Shown: positions 35,579 to 62,636, counted from the first letter of the stretch. The stretch is 64,000 nt of DNA from Adineta steineri (GCA_905250115.1 CAJNOI010000005.1:1220959-1284958), one strand, 5' to 3'. Numbers and translations are program-made. The notes: generated from the sequence alone by a model not told the origin.

Positions 35579-37036
35579 ATGGTCTTTGCCGATCTAAATA
35601 CAATCGAAAACGACATGTCGTCGATTGCATCTGGTGGTGGTACATTTTCAAATATGAATACTTCTCTCCTTCAACCAACAAAATCTATTCCACAAACAAA
35701 TCCTTCATCTACAACAAATGTCACAACATCTTCATCCAATGATATATCTCTTCCTATTTATGATACAAACGATCCACGAGCAATACTCAAAGCATTAATT
35801 CGTTTTATAATGCGTACATTTTATGAAGTTCCAAAATCTCTTGTTATTGAATATATTTATCATTATGAACGAATAAAACAACAAGATTTAGCTGATCTTT
35901 TATGTTTAGATACAAAATTAGTTCGTTCATTTATTCAAGAATTTAAACGTGATAAATTTATTATAGAAGATCATCGTCTTGAATCTAATGATGGTACAAC
36001 TGGTCGACGTACACAAGATCAATATTATTATAAAATTGATACAACAACATTTATTAATGTTGTTCGATATCGTTTAATACATATGCAAATGCATGTCGAA
36101 AGTTTTGAACGACAACAAACATATAAACAATCAAATTATAAATGTGAACAATGTGCAAAAGAATATACAGAATTAGATGTTGGAAAATTATATGATTTTA
36201 CACAAGATACATTTATATGTTTAATATGTGGTGGTGTTGTACATGAAGATGTTGAAACAAAAGATGCAACAACAACAACAGCAAATCGACAAACAGTTAA
36301 TGTTAGTTTATTTAATGAACAAATGAAACCAATATATAAAATCCTGAAACAAATTGATGAAATTATGAAAAATGAACAACAAATAAAAAATTCTTCCGAT
36401 CAAGATTTTTTTCAACAAAATGGAAATTCTTCTTTAACATCATCAAATCATAATGCTAGTAAAGAAGGACCATCAGCAAATACTCATCGTTCGCATGCAT
36501 CCAATGTATTTGATCGTACAACAGCAATTAGTCATGAAATACAAATTGTTATTGAAAAAGATGAAGATGATCATTATTCACAAATGGATATTGATGAAAC
36601 AAGTAATACAGATTCATTAATAGGATCATCACGTGGTCCTGGTAAACCAGGTAAAAAATCTAATAAGCCCGTTCAAACAACAGCTGAAGTTGCAGCACAA
36701 CCATTATCATTAAAAATGAAATTAGCTAGTAAAAAAGTTCCATATGAACCTAAACCATTACCACAATGGTTTGTTCATTCCACAGTTCATACTGATCATG
36801 ATGAAGAACATCGTTTAAATAATTTATCATTAAATTCAACAACAAATTCATCGAGTATCTCACGACAATTATCCAATCAAAAATTAGTGAAATCAACAAG
36901 TATAAATGATATTAAACAAATGTTACTTATGCATGAATCACGAAGCAAAAAAAAAACATTAACATTAACAACAATGGAAGATTCTTTGAGTCCACCAACA
37001 CCTATACAAATGTCTAAAACGACTGATTCACAATAA
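35579..37036 (+). CDS. GTF2E1: Transcription factor IIE alpha subunit
   Basis: Single coding exon, 485 residues from the ATG at 35579. An in-frame ATG at 35525 is also possible, but a CATAG acceptor at 35550 lies between them. After a Ser/Thr-rich leader comes the winged-helix part (ILKALIRFIMRTFYEVPKSL; QDLADLLCLDTKLVRSFIQE; DQYYYKIDTTTFINVVRYRL) and a four-Cys zinc ribbon (YKCEQCAKEYTELD ... FICLICGGVV). The C-terminal part keeps the conserved KKVPYEPKPLPQWFVHSTV motif. TFIIE-alpha recruits and stimulates TFIIH at RNA polymerase II promoters. Length matches animal orthologues (~440). Confidence 0.93.
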   Translation: MVFADLNTIENDMSSIASGGGTFSNMNTSLLQPTKSIPQTNPSSTTNVTTSSSNDISLPIYDTNDPRAILKALIRFIMRTFYEVPKSLVIEYIYHYERIKQQDLADLLCLDTKLVRSFIQEFKRDKFIIEDHRLESNDGTTGRRTQDQYYYKIDTTTFINVVRYRLIHMQMHVESFERQQTYKQSNYKCEQCAKEYTELDVGKLYDFTQDTFICLICGGVVHEDVETKDATTTTANRQTVNVSLFNEQMKPIYKILKQIDEIMKNEQQIKNSSDQDFFQQNGNSSLTSSNHNASKEGPSANTHRSHASNVFDRTTAISHEIQIVIEKDEDDHYSQMDIDETSNTDSLIGSSRGPGKPGKKSNKPVQTTAEVAAQPLSLKMKLASKKVPYEPKPLPQWFVHSTVHTDHDEEHRLNNLSLNSTTNSSSISRQLSNQKLVKSTSINDIKQMLLMHESRSKKKTLTLTTMEDSLSPPTPIQMSKTTDSQ

Positions 37037-38248
37037 CAATGTAAAGTTTTGTTTACGTGCAAATATATATGAAAAAGCACTTGATTTATATATAAATAAC
37101 TGTCGCTCTAACAAATAAAAAAATATAAACTAAAAAAAAACAATTTCAAATGTTCGAAATAAAAAAGATCTAATGGTCTATAAAAGAAAAATAAATACTC
37201 ATAATTTCAAAACTGAAAATAAGAGAAATATATTTACTAATTTATCTAGTTAAAACATAAATCAGATAAGATAGTAATTGATTGTCAGTATTTAAATTTC
37301 TGCTTTGAAATAATTTAATGACAGAGAAGAGTTTGATTGAATATTGAATTTAATGATCGAAAACAATTGTTTATTTGTTTCTAATACAAAGAAACTTTTA
37401 CAATACGTAGTTGGCAAGATTTTGAGGATAGTTGATTAAAATTAATATGAAATATACCAAAATAAGAGCATATCATTTCATTACAATAAATAACGCTTGT
37501 CGAGGGTGACCCACTTGACACTCGATTGAATCATTAATTTAAAATAAAGTAATCTTTTTGCATGTTTCTCAGGGAAACGATAGACACATGCATGTAGAGA
37601 TAGCTTCTCAAGAATTGTCCTCATTCATCTAACAATCTTATATAAATGACTTTGAAGGGTTATCAGTGACGGTGAGGATATCTCCCTTACGTTCACTCTC
37701 ACACCTTCACTCTAGCTTCTTAACTTGTCGAAAAACACTCAACTTTATATACATGATTTTTAACCATATTTTGACAATTGTTTATGAGCGTTTGGGAATC
37801 AAATCACTCTAATTCTGCACAGCTTTATTCAGATGAGTTAAAAATGTGGGCAGAGGTTTCCGATAATGCAGCTCAGGTCAAATTCACCTTGTTGGATCTA
37901 ATAGGAATTTCTCAAATACTTGGTATAGGATTCCGACAAAATCCGATATTTTCTTCAATAGAATTCGATGAGATCCGACTGCTGATTTGTTTGTCCTGAG
38001 TGAACAAGAAGAAAGTGAAAAATCAAAATTTTGATGATTGTTTCGATATTTAGCATGCCCATTCACGATATAGTGAATCCTCTTCAAATAAACAGATGAG
38101 AAATTCTCCGCTAGCTAACTTTATTCTGAATAGAAAAGGAGAAAGCAATAAAGTTTATACACATAAAAGGAGCGAGTAATAAAGTTCATACGCACAAAAG
38201 AAGAAAGTAACAACGTTTGTATAAAGAAAATTTTAATCTTGTTTTTCA
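37037..38248. other. Intergenic with G/C-rich inverted tract
   Basis: At 37668-37720 GTGACGGTGAGGATATCTCCC precedes CACTCTCACACCTTCACTC, another weak inverted telomere-like pair. The open frame at 37778-37999 (73 residues, no signal or motif) is overlapped by an equally long minus-strand frame and is not supported. Confidence 0.45.
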
Positions 38249-38449
38249 TTAATCCGGTATAGATAAACAGAACTCGCAGTACTGTTCACACGTTCCAGGA
38301 ATTAGAGGTACTCCATGCAATATTCCAATTCCAGCACGAACGAGGCATTCTGCCATACAGAGACCAAATGATATAGATCCAGCCGCTGTTGAATGGAAAT
38401 TCATTGAAAGTAAAAGCATAAGGACCAACAGTGCGCGAAACATAGCCAT
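38249..38449 (-). CDS. Small secreted Cys-rich peptide
   Basis: 66 residues from the ATG at 38449 (MAMFRALLVLMLLLSMNF), with a clear signal peptide probably cut after STAAG. The mature ~42 residues contain five Cys spaced C-x3-C-x20-C-x3-C-x2-C (FGLCMAECLVRAG; GTCEQYCEFCLSIPD) and are rich in Gly. A longer upstream frame exists, but the leader starting here is the convincing start. Could be a secreted defence, signalling or structural peptide; no family recognised. The odd number of Cys suggests a dimer or a free thiol. Confidence 0.55.
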   Translation of the reverse strand: MAMFRALLVLMLLLSMNFHSTAAGSISFGLCMAECLVRAGIGILHGVPLIPGTCEQYCEFCLSIPD

Positions 38450-39063
38450 TTTGATAAGAAAACTAATAGGTAACTTTAACTTATAAGCAGATGCGAAGGA
38501 ATTTATACATTCGTCTCTTCTATGATAGGAATTTTCCGAATGTAGGATCTTTATTTGAATAGAATAGACATGAATGTATTGTAACACAAACTTAAATCGA
38601 AAATCTTTTTTTCTCTCTCTCTCTCTTTTTCGTGTACTTCTTCTGACAAAAGATATATGTTATCTTTCGTTATTTTCTTCTATTATACGGATATTTCCAT
38701 GTTCTTTTCTTTCTATGCGTATGACGTTTCACATATGTATAGTTGAAACTTTTCCTACAGTTCATAGTTATGTTGTTTTTTTCCTTTGGTCGAAATATAG
38801 ATACAGTCAGCTTTTAACAGAGAGGAGGAAGAGAGCAAGCGATCATTCTAATTCGCCTTACTTAGAAACTTGATATTTGAGCTGTTATCTTTATGACTGA
38901 CTGCATAAACAGCAAAATGAAGAAGAAAAAATTAATCACTGAATATATTTTTGGTCAAACAGAAAAAAGTTCGATAAAAGAGAGAATTTTTTAGTCTATT
39001 AAGAATTCATATGATTGCACAAGCATCTTACAATTGAAAAAAAGTATATAACTATTATATCAG
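38450..39063. other. Intergenic, nothing recognised
   Basis: Contains a CT microsatellite at about 38609-38628. The plus frame at 38574-38873 is Phe/Ser/Leu-rich as a result of that pyrimidine tract and is not supported. Confidence 0.5.
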
Positions 39064-40207
39064 TTATTTAATAATATTGTTATATAATAATTCTTTATCT
39101 ATTTCAATAAATTCCATTTGATATTTTTCCCACCATTTATTCATAACTTGTACAAATAGATTAGCTTGTTCTTTTGATAAGTGATAACGTGTTATGAGGA
39201 TTTGATCAAATTCTGACATATTTTTTAAGAAAATGAATATAAGATCATGAATATAAAAAAGACCATCATTATACATTGATTGAAGTGAATGTTTTGATAG
39301 ATGAAGTTCTTCAAATAATTTATCTTGATTAAAAGAACTATATTTTACTGTCGAACAACAATCATTATTGGATAGTTTTCGTTTTAAACATGTATAAAAA
39401 TTATTATTTGTTTCATTTGATAGTTTTCTATTTGATTTAAATGATGAATTACAAGTATCACTTTCAGAATTAAATAACATATAATCATTTTCTACTATAT
39501 GTTCTTGGCATATATCATAATGTTTTGCTTTCGATGGCAATACCAGCTGATGAGCTGTACTTAATGATGACAGGATTTCATTATTTCCACAAGAATATAA
39601 TGATTGATTACTATCCATTATTCTATAATTAATAAAAGATTCAAGTTTTCATATTATCGCAATAAAACAATCAAAGTGTATTCAAGTCTAACGTTTATTT
39701 ATCACATAGCAAGACATATCTGTAATAGCATCATGCACTAGAAAAGTTGGAAGAATAAAAATAGAAGCTGGCATTTATTAAAGTACAAAAAAATATTCGA
39801 TGCACTCACTAAATCAGCTAAAGTACTCAATGATATATAGCATCTGAAAACTATTTGATAATTATAAGGACATTTTACTTAGAACAAATCCATGTTGATC
39901 GATTACGATCAAGTTCATTATGTGTCATATCTATTGTTTGTGTTGCACATTCACATTGAAGAGAAGGAAGTTCATTTGTAGAAATATTACACTCAATTTT
40001 ATCTATTTCTTGTTTACGAGTAAAACGAACACGTTTTTCTTTTTGTTCATCATTTAATAAAATTTCTTGATTATTAATTCGATACAATTCATCAACGATT
40101 GAACGAATAATATGTAATCTTTCATCTTGATAATTATTAGTTTGTGTTGAATATTTATTTATCATATTAAAGAAAAGAATTTTAAAAATTATCAAAACTA
40201 TATTCAT
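39064..40207 (-). CDS. Unrecognised protein with RVxF motif
   Basis: Two exons, 40207-39879 and 39622-39064, join across a 256-bp intron: 'CSK' is completed by the first base of exon 2 and flows into I-M-D-S-N-Q-S-L. This gives 295 residues; the ATG at 40165 (MINKYSTQ) may be the real start because the first 14 residues are just hydrophobic AT-rich codons. EKRVRFTRKQ is a good match to the K/R-V-x-F docking motif for protein phosphatase 1. The C-terminal ~60 residues look folded and helical (LHLSKHSLQSMYNDG; FDQILITRYHLSKEQANLFV; NKWWEKYQMEFIEI). Middle is Asn/Ser-rich. No known family. Confidence 0.55.
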
Positions 40208-40571
40208 AGACTTTTATCTATAAAATAGGCGCACACATCTATTTATAATGTACGATAGAAATCAATAGCTATTATAGGCTATATATTAACTCCCAAATTT
40301 CTTTCTATCTTGAATCATTTCAATGTAATTGTATTGGTATTTCTTTTGTCGTCATTTGTATTCCAAAAAGTATGCCATGATGTTAGTACGTGCATCTGCA
40401 TATCAATTATATCTTTATGAATACAATCATGCTATCTCATTTTTCTTTCTTTTTTTCTTTCTTCCTACATGTTTTATACTCATTTGTCTTTAGTTTCTTT
40501 CTAAACTTGTATGAATAAAATCTTTTTGGGCATTGTTAGTTATAACTTTAAGAGGATTGAAAATATTCAAT
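40208..40571. promoter_or_regulatory. Divergent promoter region
   Basis: 364 bp between two genes read away from each other, so both promoters must lie here. A pyrimidine tract (CTTTCTTTTTTTCTTTC) lies at about 40445-40463. Confidence 0.45.
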
Positions 40572-41880
40572 ATGAAAGGATTCTTATTTCTCTTATTTCT
40601 ATCGATAAATGAAATTAATATTTCACAACAAATTGTAACGGCAGCAATATTATCCAATTTAAATCAAAATGATTCTCTTGAAGAGGTAAATCAAATGAAT
40701 ACATAATGAATAAACTACATTATTTATTAACTAGGTTGTTGATACAAATTCATCAAGATTATTATCTGAAAATAAAGAAACAGATATAACTCCAATCGAA
40801 CTAGTATTTGATAATAAATATTCAGACCAAATCGCAGAAGAATCAAATATAAGTACAGAAGTATTTCATTCTGGTCCACAATATGAAGTTAATTGGTCAT
40901 TCATTGACAAAGAAACAGTATGTGCTAATTTTTCTCTATTTCTATTTTCAAATTCTTCAAATACAACAAATTCATTTAAAAATACAAATCAAATTAAAAT
41001 CAATAATACATATCCTCATATGGTTTCAATACCACAACGTTCAAATCATTCGATTTATTCGTTAAAATATTTTCTTTTTATTATTCGACATTATAAACAA
41101 AAAAAAGTCACAGAAAAACAACTTTACATGGAACAATTAACTCTTAAAAATTCATCAGTTGGAATTAATGATCATTTTTCAAATACATTACTATTAATTC
41201 GATTGAATGCAAAAGAAAAATATTCCGTATGTATATATTATTACCAAGTTAATAGTTCAACACAAATGCCAGATTTATTTATCTGTCAAGATATTATACA
41301 TGATCATGTACATTCAACACATGGTCTTCTATTTGTCTTAACACAATATTCAATTATTCTTGGTTTACTTATTGTTTTACAAGGTTTATATTCAATGAGA
41401 AAACGTCGTTTAGCTCATATTGTTCATCAACATTTACTTAATAAAACACAACGAATTCGTTCTACACTTTCATCAGTTAGTCTTATTCGTCATTCATTTT
41501 CTTCTATGGATGGAGCAACTGAACACAAACATACAATGAATGGTCATATAGAAAATAAACTTCATAAAAGAATTATATCATCACCAGCTATTGTTCTTAG
41601 TGATCCATCAGTACCATTACATAATAATTCCGATGAAAATGAACCATTTCTTAAATTAACATCAAGTAAAAATCATGTACATTTTTTACTTGGCCTAGAC
41701 GAAGGATCTGATGATAATGATAGTGGAGATATACAAATTGATTCAACAGTCAATCAGCAAGTACCATCCATACAAACTGAACCTTATAGTGATCAACCGG
41801 ATGCATTATTATATATGGCTCATATTCTCGATACAAATAAACCATGGTGTAAACATAGCCATTCTACAATGCCAGTATAA
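40572..41880 (+). CDS. Type I membrane protein, FN3-like ectodomain
   Basis: Exons 40572-40685 and 40735-41880 join in phase to 419 residues. A signal peptide (MKGFLFLLFLSINE) is followed by a Ser/Asn-rich segment and a region that reads like a fibronectin type III fold: VNWSFIDKET, then LLLIRLNAKEKYSVCIYYYQ near its end. One membrane helix follows at ~240-262 (LTQYSIILGLLIVLQGLYSM) with a basic stop-transfer (RKRRLAH). The ~155-residue cytoplasmic tail is polar and contains DSGD and EPFLKL-type acidic/Ser motifs. Resembles neuronal LRR/Ig/FN3 adhesion proteins in layout but has no LRRs. Family not certain. Confidence 0.6.
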
Positions 41881-42359
41881 TGACAATACAAAGTTTTTCA
41901 TATTTTTTATTTCCTATCTTCTATTATCGGGACAATTGTCCTTTCCATTTATGTTTATATAGACAACAAAATATGATCGAACCACACACGCATACACATA
42001 CACTTATACATACATAAAGATGAAGAAGAACAAAAAAAGAGAGAATCACAAAACCAAAAAAAAACAGATATGAAACGCAAAATCTTTATGTATGTACTAG
42101 ACGAAAAAAACATATCTTTTTCTATGTTTGTATCTTATATATTGATATACACAATAGCCAAGAACGAAGAAAAAAAAACAGAAGTAATGAGCACATTAGT
42201 TAGTTTATAAATAGAGAAAGAGAAATAAGGATAACAAAAACAGAAAAAATTGCTTGTCAATCAATAGAAACATATTTTTTAGAAACAAAAAATTTTTTTT
42301 TGAAGAAGAAGTGATGTGCTTAAAATAGAAAAAGTAAAGTAACATAGATTTACACACGA
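41881..42359. other. Intergenic between convergent genes
   Basis: A-rich 3' flanks of two genes. Nothing recognised. Confidence 0.5.
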
Positions 42360-48978
<6,619 letters not shown>

Positions 48979-50971
48979 TTTATTATTAAATTTTGTAGAA
49001 AATGGCTCATTTTCTAAAACATTATATATGTTCAACTATAGGATATTACTATACATGCATATTAAAGGTTTCATTCAACTGTTTGATTTATATGAGTCAT
49101 CATCTATTAACAACAGAGAAAAGAAGAGAAGGAAAAAAATTCATCGATTGATTATTTAGTTTTTGTTTTAAACATTTATTGAATAGAATTATTTACAAAA
49201 AAAAACAGAAAATTTTTTTGTTCACTTGTAAATTCATTACTTTTTTATTGATTTTTTTAATATAAATATATTTTAATAAAAATGTTTAAATAAGTAACGA
49301 CATCTATGACAGATAAATGTATAACCAGCAAAAACTATGAACATATATTTCGAAGAAAAGTAATGCGAAATTTAGAATACTAGCTAAATTATCGTATGAA
49401 AAATAATTCCAATGATAAATTAATATTCTTGAGAACTTCGTTGTTCAGAATCTCAATTTACTTATAAATATATAGAATAGAAGAGCCCATTAGCGTAACA
49501 CTTTACACGCGATAGCCTCGAGATATAAAAATATTTTTGAAGTTAATGTCACTATCATACTGATTAAATTAAGTTTTATTAAGAAAATAATGTTTTTCAA
49601 TTGTATTTATATTAATAGTAAGATGAATGAAATGCAAAAATAGTCATATGATATATAGGAAAAGTTTTAAGGAATCAGTAGCGACTTTAGAATCACAAAT
49701 TTTTCTTAGTATAATAGAATGATATTGTAATCATTTGATTAAGATTTGATTTTTTTGTTTGCTATTGTTCAATTCGACATGTTGACAATATCATTTATCG
49801 TACTGTAACATACATTTATGTATAGCTCCAAGGTAAACTATTTCTAAGACTACAGGTTTAACTCATACAAATAGTAATTGACTTTCCCGTTGAATAATAT
49901 GTAGAGTATGTGAAAGGTCAAATATGAACAGGTCTAGGTAAACTGACATTCTGATAAGGAACAAAAAATTTCAAATATGTCACATCTTATTCTAGTAGGA
50001 TAATCAAAGGTGAATGATCAATAAGAAATAGAATAAATAGGTTATTATCACTTGAAAACTCATCATCATCAATAATCAATTTTCTGTTCATTCAGTATAT
50101 ATATTCTCAAGCGTAAGTCTATATTTTTATCTAAATTAATCAACTGATATAATAATAGAAAGATAAATAAATAGTACATCTCTTTTTATCTTATTATATA
50201 TTCGATCATTTATTTTCCACGAGTTATAACACATATAAATCTATCTCAACGAACAGAATGACAAATACTATTACTCTATAGATACACTCATGTAAAATTT
50301 GTAAAGAACAAATATATTTTTTACTCTTAATGTTTCATTTTTTTAAAGTACACACTGACTATATAAAATCGAACTTTTTTTTTTGTTGTTTTTTCCTTAT
50401 GACACATTTAGTTGCGTATAATTCATATGTTGTTTATTCATGAAAGCCTCGAAATCAATAGTGCTCTTGTTTACATAAAAACCCACATTGTGAAGTGTGG
50501 GATGTCAACTAAACCGTCATCCAAAAATAAAACCCTAAAAAAATTTCATCAGCGATAGATGTCATTAAATGTTTGAAAGAACTTTCATTGAACATGAACA
50601 TTTGTCATGTATGAACGGCTGGTTTCTTTTTTTAACCAATAAAAAAGACAATACTATAGGAAAAAAATAAAAAAAAAACTTAATTTAAATCGTTCTAAAT
50701 CTAAAGTGTAGACAAGTAAAAAGAAAATTCATTCATTTCTGTTGGTTGTCGATATTTTTTCAAAATTTGAAAAGGAAGAAAAAAAAAAGAAAAGAAAAGA
50801 AAAAAATCTTTATAATACCTAGCATTTCACCATCAATCTACCCTTGTGTATGCCTTACACAACATACATTATATAAAAAAGAATTAAAAAAAATAAACAA
50901 AATTATTTTTCTTTTTTTTTCTTTCATATTCAGCATGTTGATATAACGGATTATAGAATAGTAGATGTATT
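48979..50971. other. Divergent intergenic region
   Basis: About 2 kb, AT-rich, upstream of USP7 (minus) and of the Ser-rich gene (plus). Contains a small CCCACA...TGTGGG inverted repeat at 50482-50501 and a purine-rich stretch at 50766-50804. No gene recognised; the small frame at 50746-50946 is Lys/Phe/Ile-rich noise. Confidence 0.5.
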
Positions 50972-52300
50972 ATGTTCACAACTGCTTATCGAAATAATCA
51001 TTCTTCGACATCATTTCCAAAACGAAATATCCGTACATCAACAACAGTAAATGCAATGACAAACGAACAGTCAAGATTTCCATTACGAGCAAATCATCTT
51101 CGTGTTCCAATACCACCTATAGGTGAACCATTATCAATAAATTCAACTAATATGAAACATTCTGCATCGTCACAATGTTTAACATCACCACGTCATCATT
51201 TTAATACAAATGAAAGTGTATCAGTAAAATCTTCAAAAAAGATATATACATTTAGTAATCTACCATGTGAACTTCCACGCTATAGAAGATCATCACATAG
51301 TAGCGTATTACAGCAACGTGTATCATCAGCACCTGATGAAAATTCTCCACGTTCAAGATTAAATCAACCAAAATCATCATCAGCAAATGAATCATTAACA
51401 CCACGTTTATATGTTGATGGAATTAATCCTTCTAAACGAATAATAGATTCAAGAAATCATATTTTAAAATATGATGAACAACAAAAACATTCTTTAAATG
51501 CTCTTATAAAAGAACAAGAAAAATCCAACGTTCCTAAAGCGGTACAAAAACGACGAATTGTTTTACTTTTTCCTCGTTCACCAAAAAATTCAGAACATTT
51601 TAATTCACCAAAAAATTCAGAACATCGTAATTCACCAAAAAATCCAGAACATTGTAATCCACCAAAAGTTGATAATGATCAAAATAGAAATTTTCCATCA
51701 TCATCATCATTAATAATTCCAAATACTATTCCAGTTTCTGAACCATCCGATTCATCGGTTAATATTAGTCCAGAGATGGCTGATTCATTACAATTAGCTG
51801 CAATTCTTGCTGAAATGCAATTAGATTCACAATCGACTTCAAATGAATCATCATCATCATCATTACCAAAAAATTCACATATAACATTAGATGCAAGTAA
51901 ATATGATTATGTTGCTGCCAATGCATTAGATACAGCAACATTTAAATTATCACCACGTACATTAAAACCTGATGAAGAATTTGCCGCAAAAAAACGTTTT
52001 GCTCAATATCATCAAAATGAAATGCGTGAAAGTTCTAATGCTAAAATGCCATCTTTAATAGCATCGATTGTTACCGATAATAATAATACAATAGGAAATG
52101 GTATCGATATTGGACAAACTTTTACATTTAAATTCAATACAACAACTGATACAATTAAAAAACAAAGTTCTATTGATGCTGATGATGATGCATTTGAATC
52201 AACAACGGATAGTGAACTACTTCGACTTTGTTATGATGCAACGCTTAAACTTCTCTATGATCCAAATACGGGAAAATATTATGATTTGTCATCGGCATAA
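50972..52300 (+). CDS. Ser-rich disordered protein with tandem SPKNSEH repeats
   Basis: Single exon, 442 residues. Mostly Ser/Asn/Pro-rich and probably disordered, with basic patches. Residues ~196-225 hold a short tandem repeat: SPKNSEHFN, SPKNSEHRN, SPKNPEHCN, then PPK. Ordered pieces are near the C terminus: MADSLQLAAILAEMQLDSQS (helical), KYDYVAANALDTATFKLSP, and the end CYDATLKLLYDPNTGKYYDL. The Y-D-P-x-T-G-x-Y-Y-D tail resembles one OCRE octamer unit. Could be a cytoskeletal or RNA-processing adaptor; I do not recognise an orthologue. Codon use and long open frame support a real gene. Confidence 0.65.
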   Translation: MFTTAYRNNHSSTSFPKRNIRTSTTVNAMTNEQSRFPLRANHLRVPIPPIGEPLSINSTNMKHSASSQCLTSPRHHFNTNESVSVKSSKKIYTFSNLPCELPRYRRSSHSSVLQQRVSSAPDENSPRSRLNQPKSSSANESLTPRLYVDGINPSKRIIDSRNHILKYDEQQKHSLNALIKEQEKSNVPKAVQKRRIVLLFPRSPKNSEHFNSPKNSEHRNSPKNPEHCNPPKVDNDQNRNFPSSSSLIIPNTIPVSEPSDSSVNISPEMADSLQLAAILAEMQLDSQSTSNESSSSSLPKNSHITLDASKYDYVAANALDTATFKLSPRTLKPDEEFAAKKRFAQYHQNEMRESSNAKMPSLIASIVTDNNNTIGNGIDIGQTFTFKFNTTTDTIKKQSSIDADDDAFESTTDSELLRLCYDATLKLLYDPNTGKYYDLSSA

Positions 52301-53816
52301 GTATTTTCTTTTAATTAAAATCTGTTTGTACAAGATCCTTCCTTTGAGTATAATGAAATTTTATTTCTTTCAATGCATCTTTTTATTCGTTCCCAGTGAA
52401 AAAAATTTATTTATTTTCAATTCTTTGTATATAATATCGTCTATTATATGTTACATATATATAATTTTGTTTTGTTTTTTCTTTATTCTTCTGCTCATTC
52501 TTTTTTTTCTTATGTGTTGATCACTAGATATTTTTTAAAGATAAAAAAAACTAAAGAAAATAAGTTGATTTGTTTGTTTTTCCTCGTCGACTTTGATAGG
52601 AGAAAAAGAAATTTTCTAATCTCTTCGCGTCCGCTTATTGTCAAAGCTGATCGATAATAAATCCTGTCTATTTGTTTTGGCGATTGAGCAACAATTCAAT
52701 AGACGCATAGTGAATGAGAGAGACAGCGATAGACAATTTATTCTCTATATTGAGTTCTAGTTTTTTTTTTGTTTTTGTTTTTTAGGTTATTCATCGGTTT
52801 TCTCTTAACAATGGTTTTAAAAAAACACAGTATGACTACTTTAGTGTTTCGATGACTGAAAATAACTTCTTATCTATCGATAATCAAAACTAATTTATAG
52901 TATTAATATTTAGTAAATTGACGTCATAAGTATGCCGATGTTTTCTTTTGTTAGTCTCTTGAGAAACGAGAAAGTGAAAATAGACAAAATCAAGAGTTGT
53001 TGCATGAGCAAGCATGACAGAGAAAGAGTGTTGATGTGTTAACATGATTACACTTGTTTATATATATATATATGTGTAGGATGAAACTAACATGAATGTT
53101 ATTGCGAATAAGAAAGATAGAAAGTGAAGACGAGAAAGAGTATGTATCATTGCATACGTCATCATCTTGATGGAAAAAATGCTTTCATTGTAAAGCAAAA
53201 GCAGCTGTTCGAAGCTCGATTTTCAGACGCTTATCATCGGATTGTTGATGCAGTACGATGATGATTTGCATCTGAAAGAAAAGAAATAAAGAAAGAATCG
53301 ATCGCAGTAGACTGAGCACAATCATTCTTTGTTTTGCTCAGTGGTGGCACATCAATACATATATATTTGATCTCTAAGTGTAGCTATTCCTCATCTATTC
53401 ATGCTCTATCTTTCTTTTTTTTTCTTCTTTATAAGTGCATATATATATATATATATGTGATGCCCACGTTGCAAAACTATTGTTGACAGTAGATGATGTC
53501 AAGGTTAAAGAAAATGTCTGAATTGTTCACAATTCATTTATTCCTTTCCTTTTTTAATAGAAACAGCATTGATGGAATTTCGTTTTTTTTTCAACACTAT
53601 TTTATTTTATTATACAGTTTTATGTTTTCTTTTTCACGTCGAAAAAAAATAAAATAAATATTTACATAACAATCAACATTTTTTAGATGTTAACTACTAG
53701 TAGGAGTGACAACAGCGTTTCATATTGCATACAAATCATTTAAATGAAGACCAATATTAATCTATATCAATGAAGATCTTTCTATTATCATAGATTAACA
53801 TAATCTATTGAAATAA
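52301..53816. other. Intergenic, upstream of the MAGI gene
   Basis: Pyrimidine-rich stretches and TA microsatellites (53060-53073, 53442-53458). A TATCATAG acceptor ends at 53793, 23 nt before the MAGI ATG. Confidence 0.5.
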
Positions 53817-61631
<7,815 letters not shown>

Positions 61632-62636
61632 AATAAGAATTTCATAGTTTTGATATTTATTTTTCTGTTGTCTACTTTATTCTCATATATTTATGTCTTA
61701 TTTTGTTTTTTTTTCTTCTTCATGCAATCAAATATAGATTTTTTTGTTTGTGCGTGAACTTTTTTTTTGTTGTTTAAACTTATGTATATATAGAATGAAA
61801 CGGAATAAAAGAAGAAAAAAAAAACGTAACAGAAGAGAAAGATTAAAATGTTTTGTGTCAGATGTTTGAATCGAATTTAATATATTTCCTTTTCTTTATA
61901 TTAATCTCGTTTATTTATGTATACATCTATATGTGTGCGCTTTGTCCCGCTTTTTTTTTGTTATTTCTGCAGAAAATGAATATCAGAATTGGTGAAATAA
62001 ATTTTCTTGGAAATTATTCATTTGTTTTTATTAATAACATACAGAAATAAGAAGTTAGATGTAAAAGCTTTTAAGCATTTCATTCTCATCTAGTTTACAT
62101 AATGAAAAGTGTAATACTTATCATCGTAAGACTCAAATCTTTCAAGAAAAAGGATGTTAAAAATTTGCAGATGGATAGAATAGTTAAGCAGGTAGCTGAA
62201 ATCGGTTTTGCTCTACTTTTTATTAAAGTCTATCTCTAACTATAAGATAACGTTTTAGAAGATACTTTTTTTTAGTAAATTTATCGCAAGATTTAATCAA
62301 TTAGACTCCCACACTGAGATATATACACGAAAGAATATAGGATTGTCCAATAAAGAAATAATATGTAGGCTTGGTATTTATATTGCCATTATATTCGATC
62401 CTTATTTCTTTTACCTATGTGTCATTCATAGATGATACGGTTAATTTTTTCTGCAGAATAAAATGAAGTAAAAACCGTGAGATATAAGGTAATTGATTAA
62501 AAATAATTAGTTTCCTTTCGTCAGTCATATATTTGAGAAAAATATACATTCAAACGATATTTTTTTCGTTGATGACATTTTGCTTTTTGCCATTTTGATT
62601 GACAATATCAAACAGTGTATTGTCAATTAATTCTAG
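61632..62636. other. Intergenic between MAGI and PIG-P
   Basis: No gene recognised. Ends exactly in TTCTAG before the PIG-P start codon. Confidence 0.5.

Noticed and set aside
37778..37999. 73-residue plus frame with a minus-strand counterpart
   Set aside because: No motif, no splice partner, both strands equally open; kept only as a note in the intergenic entry.
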